Shown in pieces: positions 19,941-28,949 of a DNA stretch of 64,000 nucleotides. A program made the translations under genes and the position numbers. Below the pieces are notes generated by a model. That model saw only the letters and a list, made by a program, of their open reading frames with translations, was not told the DNA's origin and ran no database searches. Origin of the DNA: Chitinophagales bacterium (GTDB lineage: Bacteria > Bacteroidota > Bacteroidia > Chitinophagales > Chitinophagaceae); contig JAFLBM010000017.1 of assembly GCA_017303455.1 (NCBI GenBank), positions 1 through 64,000 of the forward strand, written 5' to 3'. Numbering within the stretch: position 1 is the first letter of the stretch; every line of letters begins with the position of its first letter.

Positions 19941-20692
19941 ACGCCGAGGTTGGTGTTTTTTACCAACCGCACTAACGAAGGACTCTGACTGATCAATAAA
20001 ACATTTTTTACTTTTATCTTCTCTATGCCACTGTTCATTACTGAATATCCGCAGTTCTTCACAGCCACCAACCTGGAGTGGAAAAAGCTACTCCAGCCGG
20101 ACAAGTACAAAGATATTATAATAAGCAGTTTGCGGTTCCTGGTAGAAAATAAGAGAATTCAACTCTATGCATTTGTTATTATGCCGAATCACCTGCATCT
20201 TATCTGGCAGATGCAGCCGCTTATCCACCCGGCGGATGTGCAGCGGGATTTCTTAAAATACACAGGTCAGCAGATCAGGCATGACCTGCGGCAGCATCAC
20301 CCGGAGGTGCTTGAACATTTTAAAGTAAATGCGGCAGACCGGGAGTATCAGCTATGGGAACGCAACCCGTTGAGTATCGAATTACGAACAGATGAGGTGT
20401 ACCGGCAGAAGTTGGGCTATATCCACCTGAACCCGGTAAGGGCAGGTATTTGTTCTTTGCCAGAGGAGTATAAATATTCTTCAGCCTTATTTTATGAGAC
20501 CGGTATTGATAACTGGGGTTTTATCTCTCACCACCGGGACTAACCTATAGTTCGGTTGTTGGTGAGAAACACCAACAACGGCGTAAACTGGTATTGATAA
20601 TTGGGGGTTTCTCTCTCCATCGGAACTGACCTGCAGTTCGGTTGTTGGTGAGAAACACCAACAACGGCGTAAAACACCAACAACGGCGTAAA
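19941..20692 (+). mobile_element. Complete RAYT (REP-associated tyrosine transposase) element with stacked right ends
   Basis: The left end is ACGCCG with a hairpin (GGTTGGT/ACCAACC, 19948-19968). The transposase gene is at 20025-20543. Right end 1 is a hairpin at 20555-20579 followed by GGCGTAAA. A second copy of the 3' region (20586-20672), with another complete right-end hairpin at 20641-20665, follows at once, then a third, partial right end (20673-20692). The second unit matches the 3' part of the deletion derivative at 19224-19314 better than the element's own 3' end. The left end and the complement of the right end share ACGCCG and the GTTGGTGTTT core, so the ends are inverted hairpin repeats. 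Confidence 0.88.
20025..20543 (+). CDS. REP-associated tyrosine transposase (Y1 HUH family)
   Basis: A 172-residue single-strand transposase of the IS200/RAYT class. The metal-binding HUH motif is NHLHLIW (about residues 52-58). The catalytic tyrosine is probably the one in QKLGYIHLNPVRAG (about 135-148), a signature of the family. It should nick and join single-stranded DNA at the hairpin ends that flank the gene. The reading frame is full length and intact, so the element may still be active. The nearby deletion derivative shares its ends. Confidence 0.93.
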   Translation: MPLFITEYPQFFTATNLEWKKLLQPDKYKDIIISSLRFLVENKRIQLYAFVIMPNHLHLIWQMQPLIHPADVQRDFLKYTGQQIRHDLRQHHPEVLEHFKVNAADREYQLWERNPLSIELRTDEVYRQKLGYIHLNPVRAGICSLPEEYKYSSALFYETGIDNWGFISHHRD

Positions 20693-20695
20693 GCT

Positions 20696-21421
20696 TTATA
20701 GCAGGTCGGTAATTTTCTTCGCACCATTACTCTTTTGATTAGGTGCTTTAATTTCTATTCCCTGAACTCCGTTTCGTTGATAACTACCTTTGGGTAATTT
20801 AAGTTTTTGATAATAGTTGTAAATCTTAAAATCAGAGTATAAGTAGTCAACAAAAGTTTGAATTTGTTTGGCTTCCTTTAAAGTGTCAGCAAAAATCCTT
20901 GGTGTCCAGTAAGTTTTAAAATCATACTGTGTTGGTGTAGAAGTTTCGATTAAGAATTCTTCGCCGTCAAAGCCTTGGTGCCAGCCATTTATTTTGTCGT
21001 CTGTTGGGATGCCGACAATGGAGAGTTTGTTAATTGTATTAAACAGTTGTCTTGCTTTTGTACTATCAAGGGTCATTTGATTTGAATAGATTTTACCAAT
21101 TTTAAAAATCCCTTTACGTAAAAGTTTATCATCATATCGCTGGGCATAATTAGTTACCAGGCCGAAATATGAATTATGATCAATTGTCCAAATATCCACG
21201 GTCTGAATATCCGTCCAAAACCGGAAATGAAACGTATCGGTTGAAGTCTGTAGATTTTTGAGATTAATTTGCTTTGCTAAATCATATTTCCATTTAAACC
21301 ATAGAGTGGTGTCAATCTCATTTTTATAATTCTTATAAGTCGGGATGTTTATGACTTTTTCAGCCTGTCCGCAAACAGCACTACTAAACAGCATTATTAC
21401 TATGAAATTGATCACCCTCAT
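20696..21421 (-). CDS. Hypothetical secreted protein
   Basis: 241 residues with a signal peptide (MRVINFIVIMLFSSAVCGQA). No domain is recognised; the body is rich in Lys, Thr and aromatic residues. It is AT-rich compared with the flanking core genes, which fits the variable islet. The third, partial right end of the RAYT element stops four bases from its stop codon, so the element inserted just downstream of the gene without breaking it. Confidence 0.6.
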   Translation of the reverse strand: MRVINFIVIMLFSSAVCGQAEKVINIPTYKNYKNEIDTTLWFKWKYDLAKQINLKNLQTSTDTFHFRFWTDIQTVDIWTIDHNSYFGLVTNYAQRYDDKLLRKGIFKIGKIYSNQMTLDSTKARQLFNTINKLSIVGIPTDDKINGWHQGFDGEEFLIETSTPTQYDFKTYWTPRIFADTLKEAKQIQTFVDYLYSDFKIYNYYQKLKLPKGSYQRNGVQGIEIKAPNQKSNGAKKITDLL

Positions 21422-21556
21422 AAAATAGCCACTACTTCATAAATATACGCCAGCACCCGCATAGTTTCGCTTTCAAAAACGTGAGGAAATTTATTTCTAA
21501 AACAATTTTTAATCGTCTCCCGATTCCGTAATTTCCCCCCTCCTAAAATCACCTGT

Positions 21557-24118
21557 ATGAGAAAATGGTTACTCTTCCTTAGTTGTTTTGTAATAAGCAG
21601 TTCGCTGCTGGCACAGAACCTCAGTTATTATTTGCCGGATAGTGTTTCGTATAACCCGGCCATCCCCAAACCCAAAGACATTATTTACCACGAAGTGGGA
21701 GAATGGCATGTGACCCATGACCGCCTCGTGAGTTATATGAAAGCCATTGCAGCCGCAGCACCCGACAGGGTGAAATTAGAAACCATGGGCCTGAGCTATG
21801 AAAGCCGCCCGCAGGTATTGCTGATCATCACCTCGCCTAAGAACCATCAACGGCTGGAAGAAATAAGACAGCAGCATGTGCAGCTCACCGATCCTGCCCG
21901 GTCTGCTTCGCTGAATATAGAGAATATGCCCATCGTGGTCTGGATCGGTCATTCCATTCATGGTAATGAGCCCAGCGGGGCCAATGCCAGTTTGCTGAGT
22001 GCTTATTATTTAGCAGCAGCACAGGGTAAACAGATTGATGAACTGCTGGAGAATACCGTTATTCTTTTTGATCCTTCTTTTAACCCCGATGGCCTGCAAC
22101 GTTTTTCCACCTGGGCCAACCAGCATAAGAGTAAAAATTTGGTAAGTGATCCCAGTTCAAGAGAGTTTAATGAAGTATGGCCCGGCGGCCGTTTCAATCA
22201 TTACTGGTTCGACCTGAACCGGGACTGGTTGCCCACCGTGCATGTGGAAAGCCAGAACCGGGTGGCCTGGTTCCAGCAATGGAAACCGAATATCCTGACC
22301 GATCACCACGAACAGGGTAGCAATGCCACTTTCTTTTTTCAACCCGGTGTGCCATCAAGAGTGAACCCGTTGACACCGGAGAAAAACCAGGAGCTGACCG
22401 GGAAACTGGGAAAATTCCATGCGGCTTTTCTGGACCGTATCGGCTCTTTGTATTTTACCAAAGAGAACTATGATGATTTTTATTATGGTAAAGGTTCAAC
22501 CTATCCCGATGTGCAGGGATGTATTGGAATCTTGTTTGAGCAGGCTTCTTCAAGAGGTCATTTGCAGCAAACCAATAACGGGTTGCTGAGTTTTCCTTTC
22601 ACGATAAAGAACCAGTTCACCACCACATTATCAACACTGGAAGGTGCGAAAGCCTTGCGCAAAGAATTCTTAGAGTATCAACGTGATTTTTATAAACAAT
22701 CCGTTAGCCGTGCTGCTGCTTATGCCGTGAAAGGCTATGTGTTTGGCGATAAGAATGACCCGGCCAAAACTTTTCATTTTGCAGAAATGCTGAAACGTCA
22801 CCAGATTGAACTGAATGAATTGCCGGCCAACTGGAACAATGCAGAGTTTGAAAAGGGAAGTGCTTATATGGTATCGCTGAACCAGCCGCAGCATAGTTTG
22901 ATCAGGGGCATTTTTGAAAAGACGTTGGACTATAAAGACAGTTTGTTCTATGATATTACGGCCTGGACCATGCCGCTGGCTTTTGGTCTGCCTTATCTTG
23001 AATTAACCGGGCAGCCTGTTTTTGGCAGCAAAGTGGAAACACTGGCCATGCCGAAGAAAAGTATTGTGGGTGGCAAAAGTGAATATGCTTACCTGATGGA
23101 ATGGGATGATCTCTATGCGCCGGCTGCATTACATGAATTATTATCAGCCGGGCTGATCATCAAAGTGGCGACGAATAAATTTGAAATGCCGGTCAGCGAA
23201 GGCAATCAAAAATTTGATTATGGCACCATCATGATCCCCGTGAAGCTGCAAAAGGAGAGCAGCGAAACAGTAGCTGTCATGGTAAGTGCGGTTACAGAAA
23301 AATACCGGTTGAAAGTGTATGCGGTGAAAACCGGTAATGTTAACAGCGGCAGTGATCTCGGCAGCAGCAAATTTGCTGTGATCAGCAAGCCGAATATTGC
23401 GATGATCACCGGGCCGGGAGTGAATGCTACGGATGCGGGTGAAGTATGGCATTTATTAGACCAGCGGATGAATATGCCGGCTGCACACCTGGAGCCTGTT
23501 GTTTTTAACCGGGTGGACCTGAACAAATACAATACTCTGATCATGGTGGGCGGCAATTATAATGAACTGAACAAAGACAAACTGAAGGCCTGGGTGCAGG
23601 CAGGCGGTACATTGATTCTTACAGAAGAAGCCATCAACTGGTCGGCACAGAATGGTATCAGCGACGTGAAATTTAAAAGAGCCAAAGCACCGGTGGATAG
23701 CACCCAAAAAATTTCCTACGTGGAAAGAGAAGAAATAGACGGTGCCCAGCAGGTGAGCGGTGCCATCTTCGGGGCGGATATTGACAGGACGCATCCATTG
23801 GCGTATGGCTACAACCAGAAGACCGTGAGTTTATTCAAAGCGAATAAAGTATTCATGGAAAAAAGCAGGAACCCTTATGCCTCGCCTTTTTATTACGGCA
23901 GCAATCCTTTACAAAGCGGTTGGGTGAGCCGGGAAAATAAAGATGCGATAAAGAATTCGGCAGCGGTGATCGTCAATACGGTTGGTAATGGAAGGGTGAT
24001 CAATATAGCGGACAACCCAAATTTCAGGGCCTTCTGGCTGGGCGGCAGCAAACTATTCATGAATGCGATCTTCTTTGGGCGAAATATAGATGCGGCAAGC
24101 GGAAGGAGTGAGGAGTAA
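21557..24118 (+). CDS. M14 family zinc carboxypeptidase with long C-terminal region
   Basis: 853 residues with a signal peptide (MRKWLLFLSCFVISSSLLAQ). The M14 site is H135 and E138 in HSIHGNEPSG; WFDLNRDWL and TDHHEQGSN (third ligand) follow. After the peptidase domain (about 45-350), the region around residues 620-760 (MVGGNYNELN, LKAWVQAGGTLILTEEA) looks like a class I glutamine-amidotransferase-like fold used as an accessory domain. This layout is common for large M14 proteins in the phylum. It should act on peptides in the periplasm. It shares little beyond the catalytic motif with the M14 protein at 1845. The last codons hold a short AGGAGTG/AGGAGTA repeat. Confidence 0.88.
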   Translation: MRKWLLFLSCFVISSSLLAQNLSYYLPDSVSYNPAIPKPKDIIYHEVGEWHVTHDRLVSYMKAIAAAAPDRVKLETMGLSYESRPQVLLIITSPKNHQRLEEIRQQHVQLTDPARSASLNIENMPIVVWIGHSIHGNEPSGANASLLSAYYLAAAQGKQIDELLENTVILFDPSFNPDGLQRFSTWANQHKSKNLVSDPSSREFNEVWPGGRFNHYWFDLNRDWLPTVHVESQNRVAWFQQWKPNILTDHHEQGSNATFFFQPGVPSRVNPLTPEKNQELTGKLGKFHAAFLDRIGSLYFTKENYDDFYYGKGSTYPDVQGCIGILFEQASSRGHLQQTNNGLLSFPFTIKNQFTTTLSTLEGAKALRKEFLEYQRDFYKQSVSRAAAYAVKGYVFGDKNDPAKTFHFAEMLKRHQIELNELPANWNNAEFEKGSAYMVSLNQPQHSLIRGIFEKTLDYKDSLFYDITAWTMPLAFGLPYLELTGQPVFGSKVETLAMPKKSIVGGKSEYAYLMEWDDLYAPAALHELLSAGLIIKVATNKFEMPVSEGNQKFDYGTIMIPVKLQKESSETVAVMVSAVTEKYRLKVYAVKTGNVNSGSDLGSSKFAVISKPNIAMITGPGVNATDAGEVWHLLDQRMNMPAAHLEPVVFNRVDLNKYNTLIMVGGNYNELNKDKLKAWVQAGGTLILTEEAINWSAQNGISDVKFKRAKAPVDSTQKISYVEREEIDGAQQVSGAIFGADIDRTHPLAYGYNQKTVSLFKANKVFMEKSRNPYASPFYYGSNPLQSGWVSRENKDAIKNSAAVIVNTVGNGRVINIADNPNFRAFWLGGSKLFMNAIFFGRNIDAASGRSEE

Positions 24119-24218
24119 ACAGTATTTATTCACATTCGGGCATTCCCGGAAAGTGGTATTGTTTCCGCTACCCAAATAATCTTACCTTGGCAGCCTGTTA
24201 AATAAATACGTCAACCAG

Positions 24219-24234
24219 CCTGCCGAAAGGCAGG
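24219..24234. repeat. Hairpin CCTGCC-GAAA-GGCAGG in the ssb leader
   Basis: A perfect 6-bp stem with a GAAA tetraloop lies 17 bases before the ssb ATG. It is related to the palindromes at 4045 and 8899. In the mRNA it would be a stable hairpin close to the ribosome-binding region. Confidence 0.65.
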
Positions 24235-24251
24235 TCTAAAATTTGAGCACT

Positions 24252-24686
24252 ATGATTAAAATGCAAGTTATCGGCAACCTCGGCAAAGACTGCGTGGTTA
24301 ACACGGTTAATGGTAAGAATGTGATCAACTTCACGGTGGCACATACGGAAAAGTACAAGGACAGCCAGGGCAATATGCAGGAAAAAACAACCTGGGTGGA
24401 TTGTGCCTACTGGACTGACCGTACCGCCATTGCCCAATACCTCACAAAAGGTAAGCAGGTGTATGCCGAAGGACAACCCGAAGCAAGATCTTTTCAGCGC
24501 AATGATGGAACACCGGGTGCTTCCCTTTCCCTCCGGGTGAGAGAAGTGCAGTTACTCGGTGGCCGTGGTGACAGCGCCGGTGGTGGAGCCCCTTCTTACA
24601 GTGGCAACACAGCAACTGCTTCTTCTGCTGCTAATATTCCATCAGCGAATGATATTACAGAACCGATTGATGATCTTCCGTTCTAA
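24252..24686 (+). CDS. ssb: Single-stranded DNA-binding protein
   Basis: 144 residues from the ATG at 24252 (MIKMQVIGNLGKDC); a TTG three codons upstream is possible but less likely. The OB fold spans about residues 1-105 (FTVAHTEKY, TTWVDCAYW, VYAEGQPEAR). A Gly/Ser/Ala-rich linker ends in the acidic tip DDLPF, which recruits replication and repair partners. It binds ssDNA as a tetramer. A GNRA-capped hairpin precedes the start and an intrinsic terminator follows. Confidence 0.95.
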   Translation: MIKMQVIGNLGKDCVVNTVNGKNVINFTVAHTEKYKDSQGNMQEKTTWVDCAYWTDRTAIAQYLTKGKQVYAEGQPEARSFQRNDGTPGASLSLRVREVQLLGGRGDSAGGGAPSYSGNTATASSAANIPSANDITEPIDDLPF

Positions 24687-24713
24687 CGAAAGTCGCAATC
24701 AACCACTAACGAT

Positions 24714-24742
24714 CAGCCTTTCCTTTTGGAGAGGCTTTTTTT
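24714..24742 (+). terminator. Intrinsic terminator of ssb
   Basis: AGCCTTTCC pairs with GGAGAGGCT (one T-G pair) around TTTT, followed by TTTTTT. It lies about 28 bases after the ssb stop. Confidence 0.85.
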
Positions 24743-24767
24743 ATGGGGTAAACATGTAAATTGAAGT

Positions 24768-26621
24768 ATGAAACGACTGGTCCTATTCTTCTTTATTCTT
24801 CTTCCTTTTTTTGCCTTTGCCCAACCACAACCTGCAAAGTTGCAAACAAGTGTATTGGTTATTGGCGGGGGAGCCGGGGGAACAGCGGCTGCGGTGCAAA
24901 GTGCCAGGCTGGGTGTTAAGACGATATTGGTTGAACCAACCAATATGCTCGGCGGTATGTTAACGGCTGCGGGTGTCAGTTGCACAGATGGCAATGACCA
25001 GTTGCCCAGCGGTATGTGGGAAGAATTCAGGCAGGCTTTATATACACATTACGGGAGAAAAAGATTGAATACCGGCTGGGTAAGCAATACCAATTTTGAG
25101 CCGCATGTGGCAGATAGTATTTTCAAAGCATGGGCAACCGCGGAAAAGAAGTTGCGGGTGATTTTTGGATACAGGTTTATAAAAGTGCTGAAGAAGGAGA
25201 GTAAAGTAACGGGTGTGATTGTAGAAAGTATTGATCAATCAAAGCGGTTCAGCATCACTGCCCATGTAGTGATCGATGGTACGGAACTGGGTGATGTTTT
25301 CGCAGCAGCGGGTGCCGGCTATGATCTCGGGATGGATGACCCGGCTGTAAGCGGGGAGAAAGAAGCCCGGCAAAAAAATGATATCATACAGGATCTGACC
25401 TGGGCTGCTATTTTAAAAGATTATGGAAAGGATGCGGATAAAACGATTGCAAGGCCGGAGGGCTATGATGCCAAAAAATATTATTGCTGCTGCACCGATG
25501 CACCCTGTGAGGGTAAGCCCTGGAATGGCGATAAAATGAAAATGCTCAATTATGGAAAGCTGCCCCGGTCTCCCGGTGCCACGCAGGATAAGTATATGCT
25601 GAACTGGCCACCGTTTGGGAATGATATTTATCTGAATGTGGTAGAGAAAAGCAATGAGCAAAGAGTAGCAGCTTACGAGTTGGCAAAACAACACACCCTT
25701 GGGTTTATTTATTTCATGCAGACGGAACTGGGGATGAAAAATATCGGGCTGGCCGATGATGAACTGGATGGCGGCATGGCACTGATCCCTTATAACCGGG
25801 AAGGAAGAAGACTGAAAGGGATGATTCGGATGAATATCAATCATGTTAAAGACCCTTACGCTTATACCTTCTACAGAACAGGGATTGCAGTGGGTGATTA
25901 CCCGGTGGATCATCATCATGCAAGATATCCCGGCAAAGTGCCGGAGATCGAATTCCCGCCGATCCCGGCTTACAATATTCCGCTGGGTGCATTGATACCG
26001 GAAAATATTGACGGGCTCATTGTTTGCGAAAAAGGAATTTCAGTAACCAATATTGTGAACGGAACAACAAGGTTGCAGCCGGTGGTGTTGCTGGCAGGAC
26101 AGGCTGCCGGGGTGCTGGGAGCTAAAACAATTCAGTTGAAAAGAAAAATAAGAGAGGTTCCTGTAAGATTGGTGCAGGAAGAATTGCTGAAAGCAAAGGC
26201 TTACCTGCTGCCTTTTACTGATGTGAAGCCGGATCAATGGGATTGGGACGCCATACAAAGAGTTGGTGTGTCTGGTTTATTGAAAGGAACAGGTAAAGCT
26301 GAGGGTTGGGCAAATAAAATGTTTTTTTTTCCTGACAGTTTGGTTTCGGTTCAAACACTACCTTACCGAGAAAAAACAGATGGATTTATGACGCTGGATG
26401 ATCTGGGTTATGCGGTGTGGAAAATGTATAACGATAATGTTTCAGGAAAAGAAATTGGTCGCCAAGATTTTTTTAAACAATATAGAAGCTTTATTGAATC
26501 CACATTTAAAATTCAATACCGGCCACAATCACTTACCTACAGGCGTGAAGCCGCAGTAGTTATCGATCATTTTTTAAAGCCGTTCAAAATTCAGGTAAAC
26601 CATGATGGAACAAAAAAGTAA
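24768..26621 (+). CDS. Secreted FAD-dependent oxidoreductase
   Basis: 617 residues with a signal peptide (cleavage near FAFAQ). The dinucleotide-binding motif VIGGGAGGTAAA sits at residues 31-42. EPTNMLGGMLTAAGVS is the next hallmark of the FAD_oxidored (PF12831-like) family, and LQPVVLLAGQAAGVLGA is its C-terminal FAD contact. It probably oxidises a sugar or similar compound in the periplasm; the substrate is unknown. It begins a run of genes (epimerase-like, Gfo/Idh/MocA and LDH2-type proteins) and overlaps the next one by 20 bases, so they are translated from one mRNA. Confidence 0.85.
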   Translation: MKRLVLFFFILLPFFAFAQPQPAKLQTSVLVIGGGAGGTAAAVQSARLGVKTILVEPTNMLGGMLTAAGVSCTDGNDQLPSGMWEEFRQALYTHYGRKRLNTGWVSNTNFEPHVADSIFKAWATAEKKLRVIFGYRFIKVLKKESKVTGVIVESIDQSKRFSITAHVVIDGTELGDVFAAAGAGYDLGMDDPAVSGEKEARQKNDIIQDLTWAAILKDYGKDADKTIARPEGYDAKKYYCCCTDAPCEGKPWNGDKMKMLNYGKLPRSPGATQDKYMLNWPPFGNDIYLNVVEKSNEQRVAAYELAKQHTLGFIYFMQTELGMKNIGLADDELDGGMALIPYNREGRRLKGMIRMNINHVKDPYAYTFYRTGIAVGDYPVDHHHARYPGKVPEIEFPPIPAYNIPLGALIPENIDGLIVCEKGISVTNIVNGTTRLQPVVLLAGQAAGVLGAKTIQLKRKIREVPVRLVQEELLKAKAYLLPFTDVKPDQWDWDAIQRVGVSGLLKGTGKAEGWANKMFFFPDSLVSVQTLPYREKTDGFMTLDDLGYAVWKMYNDNVSGKEIGRQDFFKQYRSFIESTFKIQYRPQSLTYRREAAVVIDHFLKPFKIQVNHDGTKK

Positions 26622-27465
26622 CCAGCGCAGATGCAAATTACTGTTGACCCTTCTGTTGATTGGGTCGTGTTTTTCCGCATATACCCAGAAAGACTGGCAA
26701 CTCGCCATCCAGACATGGACTTTTCATAAATACAGTTTCTTGGAATCTGTGGATAAGGCTGACAGCCTGAAAGTATCTTTTTTAGAAGCCTATCCGGGAC
26801 AGCGGGTAGGTGGCGAAATTCCGGGAACATTCAGTTACAGTTTAGATAGGGATGCCAGGGATAAACTGAAACAATACCTCGCCTGGAAAAAAATAAAAGT
26901 GGTAGCACTGGGTGTTATTGATAAATACTATTACAATAAAGACAACCTGGAGAAATTCTTTGAATTTGCTAAGTATATGGGTATTCCCTATATCACTGCT
27001 GAACCTGAATGGGAAGACCTGGATGAATTCAACCGGCTGGCCAAAAAATATAAACTGAAAGTGGCTTTGCATTGCCATCCCAAACCCTCCAGTCACTACT
27101 GGCATCCGGATTCAACACTGAAAGCGATGAAAGGCAGAACACATATTGGTGCCTGGCCTGACCTCGGGCATTGGGCAAGGAATGGAGTGAATATAATGGA
27201 GGGATTGAAAAAAGCGAAAGGAAAATTATGGGGAATGCATTTTAAAGACATCCGGGAGTTTAATAACACGGCTGCAGAAGATACGTTGTTTGGCAAAGGC
27301 GTTTGTGACCTGCCGGGGGTGATGCTGCAACTCATCAGGCAACGGTTTAGTGGCGTTGTTTCCATGGAGTACGAAGCACATGAGGATAATAATATGGAGG
27401 ATATGCAAAAGAATAAAGCTTTTTTCGACGGAGAGTTGCAGAAGTATTATAAAGGGTATAAATAA
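26602..27465 (+). CDS. Sugar phosphate isomerase/epimerase-like TIM-barrel protein, secreted
   Basis: 287 residues. A signal peptide (RRCKLLLTLLLIGSCFSAY) is followed by an AP-endonuclease-2/xylose-isomerase-like barrel. IQTWTFHKYSF, LEAYPG, KVALHCHPKPS and WPDLGHWARNG carry the usual metal-binding Glu/His/Asp positions, and MEYEAHED is the last. Proteins of this type act on sugars next to Gfo/Idh/MocA oxidoreductases, as here. The start is ATG 26602 or the ATG that follows it; both lie inside the end of the upstream gene. Confidence 0.82.
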   Translation: MMEQKSNQRRCKLLLTLLLIGSCFSAYTQKDWQLAIQTWTFHKYSFLESVDKADSLKVSFLEAYPGQRVGGEIPGTFSYSLDRDARDKLKQYLAWKKIKVVALGVIDKYYYNKDNLEKFFEFAKYMGIPYITAEPEWEDLDEFNRLAKKYKLKVALHCHPKPSSHYWHPDSTLKAMKGRTHIGAWPDLGHWARNGVNIMEGLKKAKGKLWGMHFKDIREFNNTAAEDTLFGKGVCDLPGVMLQLIRQRFSGVVSMEYEAHEDNNMEDMQKNKAFFDGELQKYYKGYK

Positions 27466-27506
27466 AGGAAACGAGATAGTATAAAATTTAAATTCCCAAT
27501 CAGTAT

Positions 27507-28895
27507 ATGGCATCCAGGAGAAAATTTTTGCAACAACTCGGAGCTGCTTCACTGGCAGCCCCTTTGTCTTCGTTGGCAGCAACAACTAAAGGGAGGACAG
27601 AAGAGCGAATGATCCCTTACGAAAAAAAGATGTTTTCAGCAGAGGAGATCAATGTTGCTGTGATCGGTTTTGGTATCATGGGCAGCCGCAATGCCAAAAC
27701 AGTATTACAGATTCCCGGAGTAAAACTGGTGGCTGTTTGTGATCTCTATAAAGGCCGGTTAGAAAGAGCAAAGGAATTATATGGTCAGCAATTATTCACC
27801 ACACAATTCTATGAAGACGTATTGAACCGAAGCGATATTGATGCCGTGGTGGTATGTACCAGCGACCAGTGGCATGACAGGATTACAATTGATGCTATGA
27901 AAAAAAGGAAAGCAGTGTATTGCGAAAAGCCGATGGTGCACCGGATCAGCCAGGGCTGGGAAGTGATCAATGTTCAACAACAAACAGGTGCTGTGCTCCA
28001 GGTGGGCAGCCAGCGGGTCAGTAGTATTGCTTATGCTGAAGCAAAGAAATTATACAAGGCCGGGGAGATCGGGCAGTTGAATTGCATTGAAGCCTCCTTT
28101 GACCGGCATACGGCATTGGGTGCCTGGCAATATACTATGCCGACTGATGCAACAACTAAGACCATTGCCTGGAAAAAATACCTGAAGGAAAATCCATCAA
28201 CCCCTTTTGACGCAAAACGTTTTTTCTGGTGGCGGAATTATAAGGAATACGGAACCGGTGTGGCCGGTGATTTGTTTGTTCATTTGTTATCCGGCATTCA
28301 TTTCTTAACCGATTCAAAAGGGCCATCGAAAATATTTGCAACCGGTGACCTCAGTTACTGGAAAGATGGCCGCAACGTACCCGATGTGATGACAGGTGTA
28401 ATGGAATACAAAGCCACGAAAGAGCACCCGGCTTTCCAGGTCTTATTAAAAGTCAACCTGGCCAGTGGGGCCGAAAAAGTCGAAAGTGGTAAAGTGAAAT
28501 TTTATGGCACTGAAGGGGTGATTGATTTTGGCTGGAATGATTTTACCCTGTACCGCAATAAATTTTCTTCCTATCCGAATATAGGAGGATGGGATGCATT
28601 GGATACTTACCCCGATGCCATGCAAAAAGAAATAATGAAAAATTACCAGCAACAATATCCCGATGCATTGTTGCCTAAAACTGATCTTCCGGCGATCCGG
28701 TATGCTGCCCCGGCGGGTTATGATGACCGGCTGGATCATTTCATTCACTTCTTTGAATCGGTACGTACCGGTAAGCCGGTCGTGGAAGATGCGGTGTTTG
28801 GTTTCCGGGCTGCTGCTCCCTGTTTGGCCTGCAACGAAAGTTACTTTCAGCAAAAGGTCATTCACTGGGACCCGGTACACATGAAACTCCTTTGA
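27507..28895 (+). CDS. Gfo/Idh/MocA family oxidoreductase (Tat-exported)
   Basis: 462 residues. The N-terminus has a twin-arginine signal (SRRKFLQQLG, residues 3-12), so the folded, cofactor-bound protein is sent to the periplasm. The Rossmann motif is VIGFGIMGSRNAK (about 51-63), and CEKPMVH carries the conserved EKP of the family. The C-terminal substrate domain is of the usual size. With its neighbours it probably oxidises or epimerises a sugar. It is 41 bases downstream of the isomerase-like gene. Confidence 0.9.
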   Translation: MASRRKFLQQLGAASLAAPLSSLAATTKGRTEERMIPYEKKMFSAEEINVAVIGFGIMGSRNAKTVLQIPGVKLVAVCDLYKGRLERAKELYGQQLFTTQFYEDVLNRSDIDAVVVCTSDQWHDRITIDAMKKRKAVYCEKPMVHRISQGWEVINVQQQTGAVLQVGSQRVSSIAYAEAKKLYKAGEIGQLNCIEASFDRHTALGAWQYTMPTDATTKTIAWKKYLKENPSTPFDAKRFFWWRNYKEYGTGVAGDLFVHLLSGIHFLTDSKGPSKIFATGDLSYWKDGRNVPDVMTGVMEYKATKEHPAFQVLLKVNLASGAEKVESGKVKFYGTEGVIDFGWNDFTLYRNKFSSYPNIGGWDALDTYPDAMQKEIMKNYQQQYPDALLPKTDLPAIRYAAPAGYDDRLDHFIHFFESVRTGKPVVEDAVFGFRAAAPCLACNESYFQQKVIHWDPVHMKLL

Positions 28896-28911
28896 TTTTT
28901 CAGCATCTTGA

Positions 28912-28940
28912 ATAGCCCCCTTTAGGGGGTTGGGGGCTAT
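28912..28940. repeat. Two mutually exclusive hairpins before the LDH2-type gene
   Basis: CCCCC (28916-28920) can pair with GGGGG at 28925-28929 (TTTA loop). Alternatively the longer arm ATAGCCCCC (28912-28920) pairs with GGGGGCTAT (28932-28940). Only one can form at a time. The second arm overlaps the -7 element of the next gene. Confidence 0.6.
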
Positions 28941-28946
28941 CTTTGC
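28939..28946 (+). promoter_or_regulatory. -7 promoter element close to the LDH2-type start
   Basis: TATCTTTG fits TAnnTTTG exactly and ends three bases before the ATG at 28950. A transcript from here would be leaderless or nearly so. No upstream TTG sits at the usual distance. Confidence 0.5.
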
Positions 28947-28949
28947 CCC

